From Bradyrhizobium sp. CB1650 (lineage in GTDB: Bacteria; Pseudomonadota; Alphaproteobacteria; Rhizobiales; Xanthobacteraceae), in assembly GCF_029761915.1 (NCBI RefSeq), contig NZ_CP121695.1, forward strand, positions 4,617,501-4,681,500: 64,000 bases of DNA. The letters are read 5' to 3'. Under the pieces are notes generated by a model that had not been told where the DNA came from, did no database searches, and saw nothing but the letters and a program-made list of their open reading frames with translations. Below are positions 19,154 through 28,002 of this stretch, one piece after another (position 1 is the stretch's first letter; each line of letters starts with the position of its first letter). Made by a program: the position numbers and the translations under genes.

Positions 19154-20125
19154 ATGAAGAAGGCCGTCTGGGCTGGACTGATCGGTATGCTTGCGTTGAC
19201 GGGTGTTGCGCGCGCCGACGATTTTCCCTCACACCCCATCACCATTATCGTGCCGTTTGCGGCCGGCGGCCCGTCGGACGCGATGGCGCGGGTGCTTGCG
19301 GAGCGGATGCGGGTGACGCTCGGGCAGGCCGTGGTGATCGAGAACGTCACTGGGGCCGGCGGCTCGATCGGCGTCGGCCGCGCCGTGCATTCGCCGCCCG
19401 ACGGCTACACCATCTCGTTCGGCCATCTCGGCACGCATGTCGCCAACGGCGCCGTCTACAAGCTCAACTACGATCTGGTTGCCGATCTCGAACCGGTGGT
19501 GCTGCTGCCGAGCAACCCGATGATCGTCGTCAGCAAGAATGCCGTGCCTGCGACCTCGCTGAAGGACCTGCTGACCTGGCTCAAGTCGCGGCCGTCACCC
19601 GCGACCGCCGGCACGGCCGGTGCGGGCTCCGGCAGCCACATCGCCGGCGTCTATTTCGAAAGCGTCACCGGCATCAAGCTGCAATACGTGCCGTATCGCG
19701 GCACCGGTCCCGCGCTGAACGATCTCATCGCCGGGCAGATCGACATCATCGTCGACCAGACCTCCAACTCGATCAACCAGGTCCGCGCCGGCACCATCCG
19801 CGCCTACGCGATCAGCGACGACAAGCGCCTGTCCTCGGCGCCGGAGATTCCGACCGCGGAGGAGGCGGGTCTGAAAGGCTTCAACATGACGCTGTGGTCG
19901 GGGATGTGGGTGCCGAAAGGCACGCCGAAGGAGATCGTGACCAAGCTCAACGCCGCGGCGGCGGAAGCGCTGAACGATCCCGGAGTGAGGAAGCAGCTTG
20001 AAAATCAGGGCCTGGAGATGACGCCCAAGGATCAGCTCACTCCTGAAGCGCTCGGCGCGCGCCAGAAAGCCGAGATCGCAAAATGGTGGCCGATCATCAA
20101 GGCTGCCAACATCAAGGTGGACTGA
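19154..20125 (+). CDS. Tripartite tricarboxylate transporter substrate-binding protein (TctC/Bug family)
   Basis: A 323-residue periplasmic binding protein with a clear Sec signal (MKKAVWAGLIGMLALTGVARAD, cleaved after ARA). Family marks: PSHPITIIVPFAAGGPSDAMARVLAERM, VENVTGAGGSIGVGRA-like GAGG region, VPYRGTGPALNDLIAGQID and LWSGMWVPKGTPKEIV. It binds an organic acid and should work with TctA/TctB membrane subunits, but none are encoded nearby, so it is an orphan; such orphans are common in Bradyrhizobium. A GGGGAGG ribosome site precedes it. Confidence 0.92.
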   Translation: MKKAVWAGLIGMLALTGVARADDFPSHPITIIVPFAAGGPSDAMARVLAERMRVTLGQAVVIENVTGAGGSIGVGRAVHSPPDGYTISFGHLGTHVANGAVYKLNYDLVADLEPVVLLPSNPMIVVSKNAVPATSLKDLLTWLKSRPSPATAGTAGAGSGSHIAGVYFESVTGIKLQYVPYRGTGPALNDLIAGQIDIIVDQTSNSINQVRAGTIRAYAISDDKRLSSAPEIPTAEEAGLKGFNMTLWSGMWVPKGTPKEIVTKLNAAAAEALNDPGVRKQLENQGLEMTPKDQLTPEALGARQKAEIAKWWPIIKAANIKVD

Positions 20126-20158
20126 GGCGCTGCGCCGGGGCGCAGCAGCGCGGCCGCA

Positions 20159-20545
20159 TCAGATCGCGGCGTCACCGGGCCCGGACAGCGCCGTCTCCAG
20201 GCATTCAATCAGGGCCGGCGTGGAAAACGGTTTGGCGAGAAAGCAGGTCGCGCCGGCTCTTAGTGCACGGTCACGCACGGCATCGTCCGGAAACGCCGTC
20301 ACGAAGATGAAGGGCGTGCGGCGGCCGAGGCCGCGCATATGCATCAACAGATCAACGCCGCTCATGGCCGACATCTGTACGTCTGCGATCACGCAGGAGG
20401 TCGTGTTGAGTTCGGCCGATTGGAGAAATTCGCGAGCGGAGCCAAAGGTATAGACCGTGTATCCCCGCGACGTCAGGAGATTGTTCGTCGCAAGGCGGAC
20501 CGATGGATCATCGTCAACGACGGAAATGATCGAAGGGACTGACAA
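20159..20545 (-). CDS. Stand-alone receiver-domain response regulator
   Basis: A 128-residue protein that is only a REC domain: acidic pair VVDDDPSVR, phospho-acceptor Asp in SCVIADVQMSAMSG, threonine in FIFVTAFPDD and lysine in CFLAKPFSTP. No output domain, so it should act in a phosphorelay or by protein contact. It follows the FixJ-like regulator on the same strand with an 88-bp gap, and probably belongs to the same signalling unit. Confidence 0.9.
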   Translation of the reverse strand: MSVPSIISVVDDDPSVRLATNNLLTSRGYTVYTFGSAREFLQSAELNTTSCVIADVQMSAMSGVDLLMHMRGLGRRTPFIFVTAFPDDAVRDRALRAGATCFLAKPFSTPALIECLETALSGPGDAAI

Positions 20546-20633
20546 GATGATCGCTCCTGATCGGGGAGTCGCCGACCTTTGGCGCAGCCGCCCACTGGAA
20601 AGTGGGCCCCCGGAGCGAGCTTGAAAAGCATAC

Positions 20634-21305
20634 TTAGGTTTGCAGCTTCCCCCTTGTGCGAGCGATTCCGAGCGCCTCCGTCATTCTGACGAGATCGGCC
20701 AGTGACTTCGCGCCCATCTTCCGCATGATCTGTCCGCGATAGATCTTGACGGTAATCTCCGCCAAGCCAAGCTCGGCGGCGACCTGCTTGTTCATCAGGC
20801 CGGACGCGACCAGGGTGAGGACGTCGCGCTGGCGTGCCGTCAGGCTTTCGAAGCGGGATCGCACGCCCGAAACCGACTTCTCCGCATCGCGCCGCCTGCG
20901 ATCCCGTTCGATTGCAGCCTGGACCGCGTCCAGCATGTCCTGGTCGCGCACCGGCTTGGTCAGAAAATCGACCGCGCCGCTCTTCATCGCCCTGACGGTC
21001 ATGGGAATATCGCCATGGCCGGTGATGAAGATGATGGGCGTGTGAATGTTGGCCTTGGCGAGGTCCGCCTGGAGGTCGAGGCCGCTCGAGCCCGGCAGGC
21101 GGATGTCGAGCACGAGGCAACTGGGGACCGCCGGCGGTTTGGCGTCCATGATCTCCGCCGCGGAGCCGAAGGCCTCGACCTTAAGGCCGACCGATTGAAA
21201 GAGATTGGTGAGCGCGCGCCGCATCGACGGATCGTCATCGACGATCAGGACGATCGGATCATCGGCGCTCGCCTGCGCCTGGGTCGGCTTGGCGTGGTCG
21301 GTCAC
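20634..21305 (-). CDS. FixJ/NodW-like two-component response regulator (REC plus LuxR HTH)
   Basis: A 223-residue DNA-binding regulator. REC domain about 17-130 ([12 protein letters not shown], Asp in [19 protein letters not shown], Lys in DFLTKPV) and a LuxR/FixJ-type HTH about 150-215 ([40 protein letters not shown]). It starts with GTG at 21305 and overlaps the TGA of the kinase (GTGA), showing translational coupling, so the kinase is its partner. The HTH matches the FixJ/NodW/NwsB branch. Confidence 0.93.
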   Translation of the reverse strand: MTDHAKPTQAQASADDPIVLIVDDDPSMRRALTNLFQSVGLKVEAFGSAAEIMDAKPPAVPSCLVLDIRLPGSSGLDLQADLAKANIHTPIIFITGHGDIPMTVRAMKSGAVDFLTKPVRDQDMLDAVQAAIERDRRRRDAEKSVSGVRSRFESLTARQRDVLTLVASGLMNKQVAAELGLAEITVKIYRGQIMRKMGAKSLADLVRMTEALGIARTRGKLQT

Positions 21306-23737
21306 GACGTATCCTTGTGCGGCAAGGGTAGGGCGATCTGGAATGTTGCGCCGCCTCCATCATTGGGAAAGGCCGAAAGCCGGCCCGCATGAGCCTCGAT
21401 GATCGATCGGCAGATCGACAGCCCCATACCCAGCCCGCCCGATTTGGTGGTGAAGAAGGGTGTGAAGATGCGGTCCGTCACGTCCTTGCCAAGACCGACA
21501 CCGCGATCCGTCACAGTGAGGAGCAGGCGGCCGTCGCCGTCTTCGCCGGTCTGGCTGGAGCGGATCGCCAGCTCGCGCGGGCGGTCGACATTGGCTTGCA
21601 TGGCTTCGATGCCGTTCATCACCAGGTTGATCAGCACCTGCTGGAGCTGGATCCGGTCACCGCAGACGCCGGGCAGGTCCGATGCCAACTCCATTCGTAC
21701 CGACACCGCATGGGTGGCGAGCTCGCGCCGAACGAGGGCCACCGCCTCCCTGACGACCTGGTTGATGTCGAGTGGACCCACCTCGATCTCGGTCTTCTTC
21801 GCAAGTGCCCTGATCCGGCGGATCACTTCGCTGGCCCGATTGGCATCCTCGACGATCCATTCCGCCGAACGGCGCGCGGCCTTCAGGTCAGCAGGTTGGC
21901 GGTCGAGCCAGCTAACGCAGGCGTCCGCATTGGAGATCACGGCGGCAATAGGCTGGGTGATTTCATGGGCAATCGAGGCGGTGAGTTCGCCAAGCGTCGT
22001 GACGCGCGTGACATGGGCGAGCTCGGCTCGCGCCTTGCGCAGCGCTTCTTCGGCCTGCTCGGCGCGGATCGCCGCCGTCACATCCGTGCTGACGCCACGA
22101 TACCCGAGAAAATTGCCGCTCTCATCGTGGAAGGGCTTGCCGCTGGTGCGCACGTAGACTGGAGATCCGTTGCGATCCTTGCTGTGGTAGATCAGGTCGC
22201 GGAACGGAAGGTGGGCATCGAGCGCCGCGCGATGCTGCTCCCACTTCTCGGGCTCGAGCTCGGCGTCGGGAGGAATGTCCCAGCGGGTCAGGCCGATCAA
22301 ACCCGTCGGTGCAGCACTGGCCGTATCCGCGTGTTCCGATATCCGCGTGATGCGGTGGTCCGGCCCGGTCTCCCAGAACCAGTCCGATGCGGTTTCGGCA
22401 TAGTCGCGGAAGCGCTGCTCGGATGCCTTGAGCTCGTCGAATGCCTTTTGCAGCGCCGCTTTTGCCGCGATCTGCTCGGTGACGTCCACATGCGTGCCGA
22501 TGATTTCGATGACTTCGCCGTCGCTGCCGATGACGGGATGTCCCTCGCTATGGACGCGTCTGATCGAGCCGTCCGGGCACACAATGCGAAAGTCGATTTC
22601 GAAGGGCTCCTTTTCCCGGATTGCCTGGGCTTCCACCTCGACAATTCGTCGAAAGTCCTCGGGCAGGATACGCTGCTGGAATGCCCGCGCCGGTAGATCG
22701 ATCTGGTTCGGCTCGAATCCGAACAGGCGGTAGAGTTCATCCGATCGGTAGGCGAACTCCTGACGACGCACGTCCCAGGCCCAGCTACTGGTGTGGCTAA
22801 GGCGCTGGGCTTCGGCCAAATAGGCCTCGCTGCGACGCAGCCTCTGCTCCGCCTCCTTTGCAATCGTGACGTCGGTGACGGCCCCGACAAACTCGATGCG
22901 CCCGGATGCGTGTCGTACCGCGCGCGCCACGGAATGGAGATATTTGACGGATCGATCCGGCATCAGCAGGCGATATTCGTGGTCGAAATCCTCCGCTTCG
23001 CGGTAAGCCCGATCAAGCGTCCTCCTGACCCTGTCGCGATCTTCCGGATGGATGCGTTCAAAGACGAAGTTCAGGGTCGGCTTCGTCGCCGGATCGCATT
23101 GGAAGATGCGAAAGGTCTCCCGTGACCAGACGGTCTCGCCTGTCGCCATACTCAAGCCGAAGCTACCGGTGCGGCTCAACTCCTGCGCCTGGGCGAGGTA
23201 GGCCTCGCTCTGCCGCAGCGCATCCTCCGCCTCCTTGCGCTGGGTGATGTTCTCGCAGGCGACCAGCACGATCGGCGTGCCGTCGCCGCGCAGCATGGCC
23301 TTGGCGTTTTCACGGACCCAGAGGACCGAGCCGTCCTTCCGGAACTTGCGTATCTCCCAGGTATGCGACTGGTCGACGGTTTCCAGGCACAACGCGACGC
23401 ATCGACGGACGAAGTCGTGGTCCTCCTCGAAGAAGACGTTCAGCACGGATCGGCCGATCAGCTCTGCCGCCGTGTAGCCCAGTTGCGCGGCGCCGAATGT
23501 ATTCACGTTGAGCACCGTTCCGGCCGGATCGACCATGAAGTACATGACCGGATTGTGCTCGAACACCTCGCGCCACTGCTTCACGGCATCGCGCAGATCG
23601 ATGTTGTCTTGCCGCGGGTCATCTCCGACCGCGGGCCTGTCCTTCTCTCCGTTGGCGAATGATCGAAGCGCAGCAAGGCCGCCGAGCAGCAATTGTGCGG
23701 CCGAATTCCCAAATTTCGCGATCTGGCCAGGCATCAT
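21302..23737 (-). CDS. Multi-PAS sensor histidine kinase
   Basis: From ATG 23737 ([10 protein letters not shown]) the protein has 811 residues: four PAS domains in a row (about 50-165 with [13 protein letters not shown], 175-295, 305-425, 440-565), each with a PAC-type tail, a HisKA domain with His near 590 ([18 protein letters not shown]) and a HATPase ([30 protein letters not shown]). No membrane segment, so a cytosolic sensor. The H-box belongs with FixL-type kinases that pair with FixJ-like regulators. The frame stays open to 24316, but the upstream 193 codons are Cys/Arg-rich and lack domain features. No heme-pocket His typical of FixL is evident to me, so the ligand is unknown. Confidence 0.88.
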   Translation of the reverse strand: MMPGQIAKFGNSAAQLLLGGLAALRSFANGEKDRPAVGDDPRQDNIDLRDAVKQWREVFEHNPVMYFMVDPAGTVLNVNTFGAAQLGYTAAELIGRSVLNVFFEEDHDFVRRCVALCLETVDQSHTWEIRKFRKDGSVLWVRENAKAMLRGDGTPIVLVACENITQRKEAEDALRQSEAYLAQAQELSRTGSFGLSMATGETVWSRETFRIFQCDPATKPTLNFVFERIHPEDRDRVRRTLDRAYREAEDFDHEYRLLMPDRSVKYLHSVARAVRHASGRIEFVGAVTDVTIAKEAEQRLRRSEAYLAEAQRLSHTSSWAWDVRRQEFAYRSDELYRLFGFEPNQIDLPARAFQQRILPEDFRRIVEVEAQAIREKEPFEIDFRIVCPDGSIRRVHSEGHPVIGSDGEVIEIIGTHVDVTEQIAAKAALQKAFDELKASEQRFRDYAETASDWFWETGPDHRITRISEHADTASAAPTGLIGLTRWDIPPDAELEPEKWEQHRAALDAHLPFRDLIYHSKDRNGSPVYVRTSGKPFHDESGNFLGYRGVSTDVTAAIRAEQAEEALRKARAELAHVTRVTTLGELTASIAHEITQPIAAVISNADACVSWLDRQPADLKAARRSAEWIVEDANRASEVIRRIRALAKKTEIEVGPLDINQVVREAVALVRRELATHAVSVRMELASDLPGVCGDRIQLQQVLINLVMNGIEAMQANVDRPRELAIRSSQTGEDGDGRLLLTVTDRGVGLGKDVTDRIFTPFFTTKSGGLGMGLSICRSIIEAHAGRLSAFPNDGGGATFQIALPLPHKDTS

Positions 23738-24210
23738 CGCAGGCGTCCCGGCTCGCGGCGGTCGAAGCGAGTAGAGCACTTTGGAACAAGAGGGGCAATT
23801 CTCCTTCCGACCAAAGTCGGACTTCGCGTTCGGTTCGCGGTCGCCGTGCAGCTTGCGAACCTTGCGCCGTCTCGTTGCGCGGATTGGCGAATGGCCGGGA
23901 AAACTACGGGACAAACCTACGTATAGCTCGCGCATCCTTAGTTCTAGCGCGCATTTACCTCCGTACAATTGAGAGATGCGTTGCATGCGGACTAGCCTCA
24001 GGACCAATCGAGAGGAGTCGATTGCGGAGCACCAATTGCCGAGGAACTCGGCGTGCTGCACCAAAGAGCCAAGCTCTGCGTCCGCCGCCCTGACTTGCCG
24101 GATGAATTGGCGGGTCACGATTGAGAAGCCGCATTTTCCGTGACGACCGTGGTGACGTGCATTTGCGCACGAGGAAGCCAGGACCCCTGAGAGGTCAAAA
24201 GGAGAGGATA
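23738..24210. other. 473-bp divergent intergenic region
   Basis: This lies between the four-PAS kinase (minus) and the first zinc-knuckle gene (plus). No convincing gene is seen on either strand. It holds the FixJ-like box at 23916-23926 and is less GC-rich around 23930-23970 (CCTTAGTTCTAGCGCGCATT), where promoters would be expected. Confidence 0.6.
23916..23926 (-). promoter_or_regulatory. Possible FixJ-type binding site
   Basis: CCTACGTATAG reads CTATACGTAGG on the minus strand and contains TACGTAG, which fits the core TAMGTAG of the FixJ consensus as I remember it. It lies in the divergent region upstream of a FixL-like kinase with a FixJ-like partner, so autoregulation or control of the small genes at 24211 is plausible. 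Confidence 0.35.
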
Positions 24211-24399
24211 ATGTGCGATAGGCCTGAGTACTCCGAGCGCCGCCCTGACTCCAAAGGCTGTGCTGTCTGTGGCGGGAAGTTTGGCCTGATCCGATACTAT
24301 TCCTGGAAAGCGCCACTCTGCTCGAGGAAATGTCTCGACCACTTCAGGGCGCGCCGCGAACGCGACCGCCGATGGCTGTTCCGATATCAGGCGGCGTGA
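24211..24399 (+). CDS. Small zinc-knuckle protein 1 (CxxC-X16-CxxxC)
   Basis: A 62-residue basic protein with a strong ribosome site (AAGGAGAGG) right before ATG 24211. It contains CAVCGG...LCSRKC, a CxxC-X16-CxxxC set of four cysteines that should bind one zinc, followed by an Arg-rich tail ([13 protein letters not shown]). The same cysteine layout is in the two genes at 24847 and 25094. Function unknown; the basic tail would fit nucleic-acid binding. Confidence 0.75.
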   Translation: MCDRPEYSERRPDSKGCAVCGGKFGLIRYYSWKAPLCSRKCLDHFRARRERDRRWLFRYQAA

Positions 24400-24451
24400 G
24401 GATCAGCCGCCGAATCCGCTCCATTCGGCAATTTCTGATTCGAGAGGTTGC

Positions 24452-24850
24452 GTGGTGAGCCGTGCTTGCAAGCTGCTCTTGGCAATGGTGCTTTCGCTTC
24501 CGCCGATGACGGGGGTGGAGGCTGAGGAGGTTGGACAGGACGGTGCGCATCGTCACCATCCGCCGCAGGATCTGCTGCTGCACGAGAAGTTCTATTCGAG
24601 CTGGCACATGCCCGACAATCCCGTGCTGAGCTGCTGCAACAATGCGGATTGCTACCCGACCGAGATACGGTACGTCGACGGCAGGATCTACGCGCGTCGC
24701 CGCGAAGACGGGAAATACATCCTGATCCCGTCCCAGAAAGTCGAACGCAACAGAGACAATCCCGACGGCCGCAACCATCTTTGCGCGCCGCCGCCGTCCG
24801 CCTCGCTGATCGATACGGTCTACTGCTTCGCGCTGGGAGGTGCCACGTGA
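24452..24850 (+). CDS. Conserved secreted Cys-containing protein
   Basis: A 132-residue protein with a signal peptide (MVSRACKLLLAMVLSLPPMTGVEAEE, cut near VEA). The mature part has five cysteines, with the motif HEKFYSSWHMPDNPVLSCCN at about 43-62 then ADCYPTEIRY, IPSQKVERNRDNPDGRNHLC and TVYCFALG. I recall similar unnamed periplasmic proteins across rhizobia. GTG start after CGAGAGG. Its stop overlaps the next gene (GTGA), so the two are coupled although one product is periplasmic and the other cytoplasmic. Confidence 0.75.
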   Translation: MVSRACKLLLAMVLSLPPMTGVEAEEVGQDGAHRHHPPQDLLLHEKFYSSWHMPDNPVLSCCNNADCYPTEIRYVDGRIYARRREDGKYILIPSQKVERNRDNPDGRNHLCAPPPSASLIDTVYCFALGGAT

Positions 24851-25035
24851 GGTTCATACTGGTGAATGGCAGAACGCCGTTCCGCAAGACGTTCTGTCTA
24901 TGGTGCTGCGAGGAGATCAGCGGCGGCTATCTGCGCGACGTCCGAACGCTGCTGCCCTACTGCGACCACGAGTGCTACGAACTCGAACGCGAAGCGCGGC
25001 TGTCGTTCGAGCGGCGCGCGCGAGCCGCGTCTTGA
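24847..25035 (+). CDS. Small zinc-knuckle protein 2 (CxxC-X18-CxxxC)
   Basis: A 62-residue protein with a GTG start overlapping the preceding TGA. It reads MRFILVNGRTPFRKTF, then CLWC, 18 residues including SGGYLRDVRTLLPY, then CDHEC, and a charged tail. Start, length and cysteine layout match the gene at 25094 (MRFMLVN...YVRHVSTQRLYC), so the two are tandem paralogues. Function unknown. Confidence 0.7.
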   Translation: MRFILVNGRTPFRKTFCLWCCEEISGGYLRDVRTLLPYCDHECYELEREARLSFERRARAAS

Positions 25036-25093
25036 GCGGACGGGCGGTCGCGGTGATCTATGGATGCGCCCTTCGGCAGGAGAGGACACGGCG

Positions 25094-25411
25094 TTGAGAT
25101 TCATGCTCGTCAATCAGGAACGACCTCGCCACGGCGTCGCCTGCAGCGCCTGCACGCGGCCGCTGGGCACGAGTTACGTCCGTCACGTGTCCACGCAACG
25201 GCTGTACTGCGGCTATGATTGCTACCACCGATATCAGCAGACGACCATGGCGACGCTTTGGCCCTACCGCAGTTCGCTCGAGGCGATCACGGTGCTGGCG
25301 GCGATTTCGACCTGGAGCTGCATGATGCAGATGGGCGCGCTCTCGCGCTCGCTGACCGAGGCATATCTGCGCGCGCACGACCTTCTGACCCCGGAAGGAG
25401 GTGACGGCTAG
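25094..25411 (+). CDS. Zinc-knuckle protein 3 with C-terminal hydrophobic segment
   Basis: A 105-residue protein from TTG 25094, chosen because the resulting MRFMLVN start mirrors the paralogue at 24847 and GGAGAGG lies upstream. The zinc site is CSAC-X18-CGYDC. Unlike its paralogue it continues with a hydrophobic stretch (about 55-75; LEAITVLAAISTWSCMMQM) that may anchor or pack the protein, then a charged tail. Function unknown. Confidence 0.65.
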   Translation: MRFMLVNQERPRHGVACSACTRPLGTSYVRHVSTQRLYCGYDCYHRYQQTTMATLWPYRSSLEAITVLAAISTWSCMMQMGALSRSLTEAYLRAHDLLTPEGGDG

Positions 25412-25495
25412 CCGAACGATGCAGGCCGCGCAGAGCCGTCGGCCGCAGTCACCGCGTCGAGCTTCGCGCCCGCGTCCAGCCCCGGCGGTGCGCGT

Positions 25496-27688
25496 CTAGG
25501 GCGCGGGGGCTGCGGCCGATGCCGTCGGCGCCGCGCTCACTTCGTGCGTCGGGACACGCTGCTCGGATTTCGCCGTCGCCAGGCCACTACCCTCGAACCG
25601 CTCGCGATAGACCAGCACGTTCTCCATCACGCGCTGTACGTAGTTGCGCGTCTCCGACAGCGGAATGCGCTCGACCCAGTCGACCGGATCGACATTGGGA
25701 TCGCGCGGATCGCCATGCGCCTGCACCCACTCGCGCACCCGACCGCGGCCGGCATTGTAGCCTGCGAAGGTCATGATCTGGTTGCCGCGATACTCCGACA
25801 GAAGCGCGCTGAGCTCGGCCGCGCCCATCTGCGTGTTGTAGACGGGATCGGAGACCATACGGTCCCAGTCGTAGGTCACGCCGAAGCGCTTGGCCGTGTC
25901 GCGTCCCGCCTCCGGCGTCACCTGCATCAGGCCGACCGCATTGGCGGGCGACTTGTCGCGTTGGTCGAAGGAGCTTTCGGTGCGCACCACCGAATAGATC
26001 ACGCTTTGCTCGATCTCGGGCGCGACCTGCTTGTGGGCGGGGATGCCGATGGTTGGGAAGGCGTAGTGGTCGAGCGCCAGCCCGCGCGCCAGCGCCGACT
26101 TGCCGATCTCGAGCATCGCATGGGCGTCGTTGCGCCGGCCGGCGAGCTCGCCGAGCGCCTCGAGCGCGGCAACGTCGCTGCTCTGCTCGGCGAAATCGTC
26201 GACGAAATAGAACACCACGTCGCGCTCGCCGACCGCATAGAGCATGTCGGCCGCACGCACGCGCTCGTCCGCTGGCGGTGTGTCGGCCGAGGCCAGCACG
26301 GGCGAAGGCGCGCGCAGCTCGATGCGGTGGAGGCCGAGCTTGGCGCGTGCGAGCTGGCCGTAATAGGCGGTTGGATAGCGCGCCGCCGCCTGATAGCTCA
26401 GGCGGGCATCGGCCGTCGCGCCCATCGCCTCGGCGGCGCGGCCGCGCCAGTAATGGGCCCGCGACAGCGCGATCGGATTGACCGAGCCATCGTCGATCGA
26501 GGCGAAGTGCACCATCGCCGTTTTGGGATCGTCGAGATAGCGTAGGGCGATCCAGCCGCACATGAAGTGGTAGTCGATGCGATAGACCTCCTTTTCCGGC
26601 ACTGCGGCCGTGCGCACCACGTCATAGGCGGTCCTGGACTTGCCCTGGTCGAGCAGCTTGCGCGCCAGCAGGCGCCGCTCGCGCCACCAGGCGTCGGTGT
26701 CCTGGGCCGCCATGGTGTCGGGCGCGGCCGCGAGGATCACCTCGGCCGCATCATCGATGCTGTCCTTCTGGAGGTGCCACTGCGCGCGGCACAGCACGTA
26801 GCCGAGATCGCGGCGTGCTGCAGTCGACACGTCGTCGAGATAATCCTTGGCCTTGTTGGCCTTGGCGGTGACCGCGGCGCAGGCCTTGACGATCGCAAGC
26901 TCGTCGCTGCCGAGCCGCTTGGCCGCGCGCCTTGCGCCGGCGTAGTCCTTGACTCCCAAGCGCTTGTCCATGCGTGCGCGATGGTCGTCGGCGGTCAGGA
27001 GGTCGCGGAACGCCTCATAGGCATCCTCCTCGCTGCGCTCGGACAGTTCGTCGCTGCGCCAGGCACTGCGGACGAGGTTTTGCGCGCGGTCGCGATCACC
27101 CTCGGCGAGCAGCACGCGGGCGAGCGCAAACTTGCCCTTGGCGGTCGTCGGCCGATCCATCGTGAACTTGTGCACGGTGGCCGCAGCGCTCTTGTCCTGC
27201 CAGAGCCGAGCTTCCGCGCGCCGGCGCATCAGCGCGCTGCTCGGCCAGTCCGGATTGGCCGCAATGAAGGCTGCGTAGCGGTCGAAATTCGCCGTGGTCT
27301 CGGAGTGGCGCAGGATGAACCATTCCGCGAGCTTCTGTCCGGCGGGGTCGATGATCCGGTCGCGCGCCGCGGTAGCGTCGCCGGTCTTGCCCTTGCGCGC
27401 GAGGTCGATCGCGTCCTTCAGTGCGGCAAGATCGCCGGTCAGCGGCGGCGGCGCCGGCTTGTCCGAGGGCTCATCGTCGACCGGCCTCTTCGGCTTGCGC
27501 TTGGCTTCGGCATGTTTGCCGTGCCGTCCCTTTCCCGCCGCGGCATTGCGCTGCTTGCCGGCTTTGGCCTCATGCGTCTTCTTCGGTGCGGATGATTTGT
27601 GGCTGCCTTTCGCCGCCACCTCTGTCGAGACGAGCGCGAGTGCGGCAACGGCGAGAGCACACGCGAGCGAGCGTAGGCACTGGTTCAT
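25496..27688 (-). CDS. Soluble lytic murein transglycosylase (Slt70-like)
   Basis: A 730-residue periplasmic enzyme that cleaves peptidoglycan between MurNAc and GlcNAc. Signal peptide MNQCLRSLACALAVAALALV...VAA, then a Lys/Pro-rich low-complexity stretch (about 30-75). A long alpha-helical superhelix region follows (about 90-530), then the SLT domain (about 560-700) with catalytic Glu in VRTESSFDQ and the motifs NAVGLMQVTPEAG and FAGYNAGRGRVREW. I start at 27688 (ATG before the signal peptide), not at 27805, because the extra 39 codons have no signal and run through the divergent promoter region. Confidence 0.92.
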   Translation of the reverse strand: MNQCLRSLACALAVAALALVSTEVAAKGSHKSSAPKKTHEAKAGKQRNAAAGKGRHGKHAEAKRKPKRPVDDEPSDKPAPPPLTGDLAALKDAIDLARKGKTGDATAARDRIIDPAGQKLAEWFILRHSETTANFDRYAAFIAANPDWPSSALMRRRAEARLWQDKSAAATVHKFTMDRPTTAKGKFALARVLLAEGDRDRAQNLVRSAWRSDELSERSEEDAYEAFRDLLTADDHRARMDKRLGVKDYAGARRAAKRLGSDELAIVKACAAVTAKANKAKDYLDDVSTAARRDLGYVLCRAQWHLQKDSIDDAAEVILAAAPDTMAAQDTDAWWRERRLLARKLLDQGKSRTAYDVVRTAAVPEKEVYRIDYHFMCGWIALRYLDDPKTAMVHFASIDDGSVNPIALSRAHYWRGRAAEAMGATADARLSYQAAARYPTAYYGQLARAKLGLHRIELRAPSPVLASADTPPADERVRAADMLYAVGERDVVFYFVDDFAEQSSDVAALEALGELAGRRNDAHAMLEIGKSALARGLALDHYAFPTIGIPAHKQVAPEIEQSVIYSVVRTESSFDQRDKSPANAVGLMQVTPEAGRDTAKRFGVTYDWDRMVSDPVYNTQMGAAELSALLSEYRGNQIMTFAGYNAGRGRVREWVQAHGDPRDPNVDPVDWVERIPLSETRNYVQRVMENVLVYRERFEGSGLATAKSEQRVPTHEVSAAPTASAAAPAP

Positions 27689-28002
27689 TCCATGGTCCCC
27701 CTGCGAAACCACTACAAACCAAGGTCCGCGATCGGAATGCGGCTTGAGACTCAGAAGCGATGCGGCAGTGATGATATGGCATCGTTTCGCATTGGTCACG
27801 CTCACGCAACAATGCGGCGAAAAACGGAACGGACCGGACCGGAACTTTCCGGGGGAGGGCAGGCCGTTGATTTAATCTTCGTTAACGAATGAGGCTCGCA
27901 CGCTACCTGTTCGCCCACGACGGCCAGATTGCGCGTGTTCCCGCCGCCAAATCCGGTGTATTGAGTTCCGCAACGCCGTGCTTCAGCCCTTTGCCCGCAC
28001 CT
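27689..28002. other. Divergent promoter region between transglycosylase and cyclase
   Basis: About 314 bp without a supported gene. It contains TTAATCTTCGTTAA (27872-27885), a TTAA-N6-TTAA arrangement, and a GGACCGGACCGGA run at 27829-27841. An in-frame extension of the cyclase to 27889 is possible but reads like non-coding sequence. Confidence 0.45.

Noticed and set aside
21389..22696. 435-codon plus-strand frame opposite the four-PAS kinase
   Set aside because: Antisense of the HATPase/HisKA/PAS coding region; no domain of its own.
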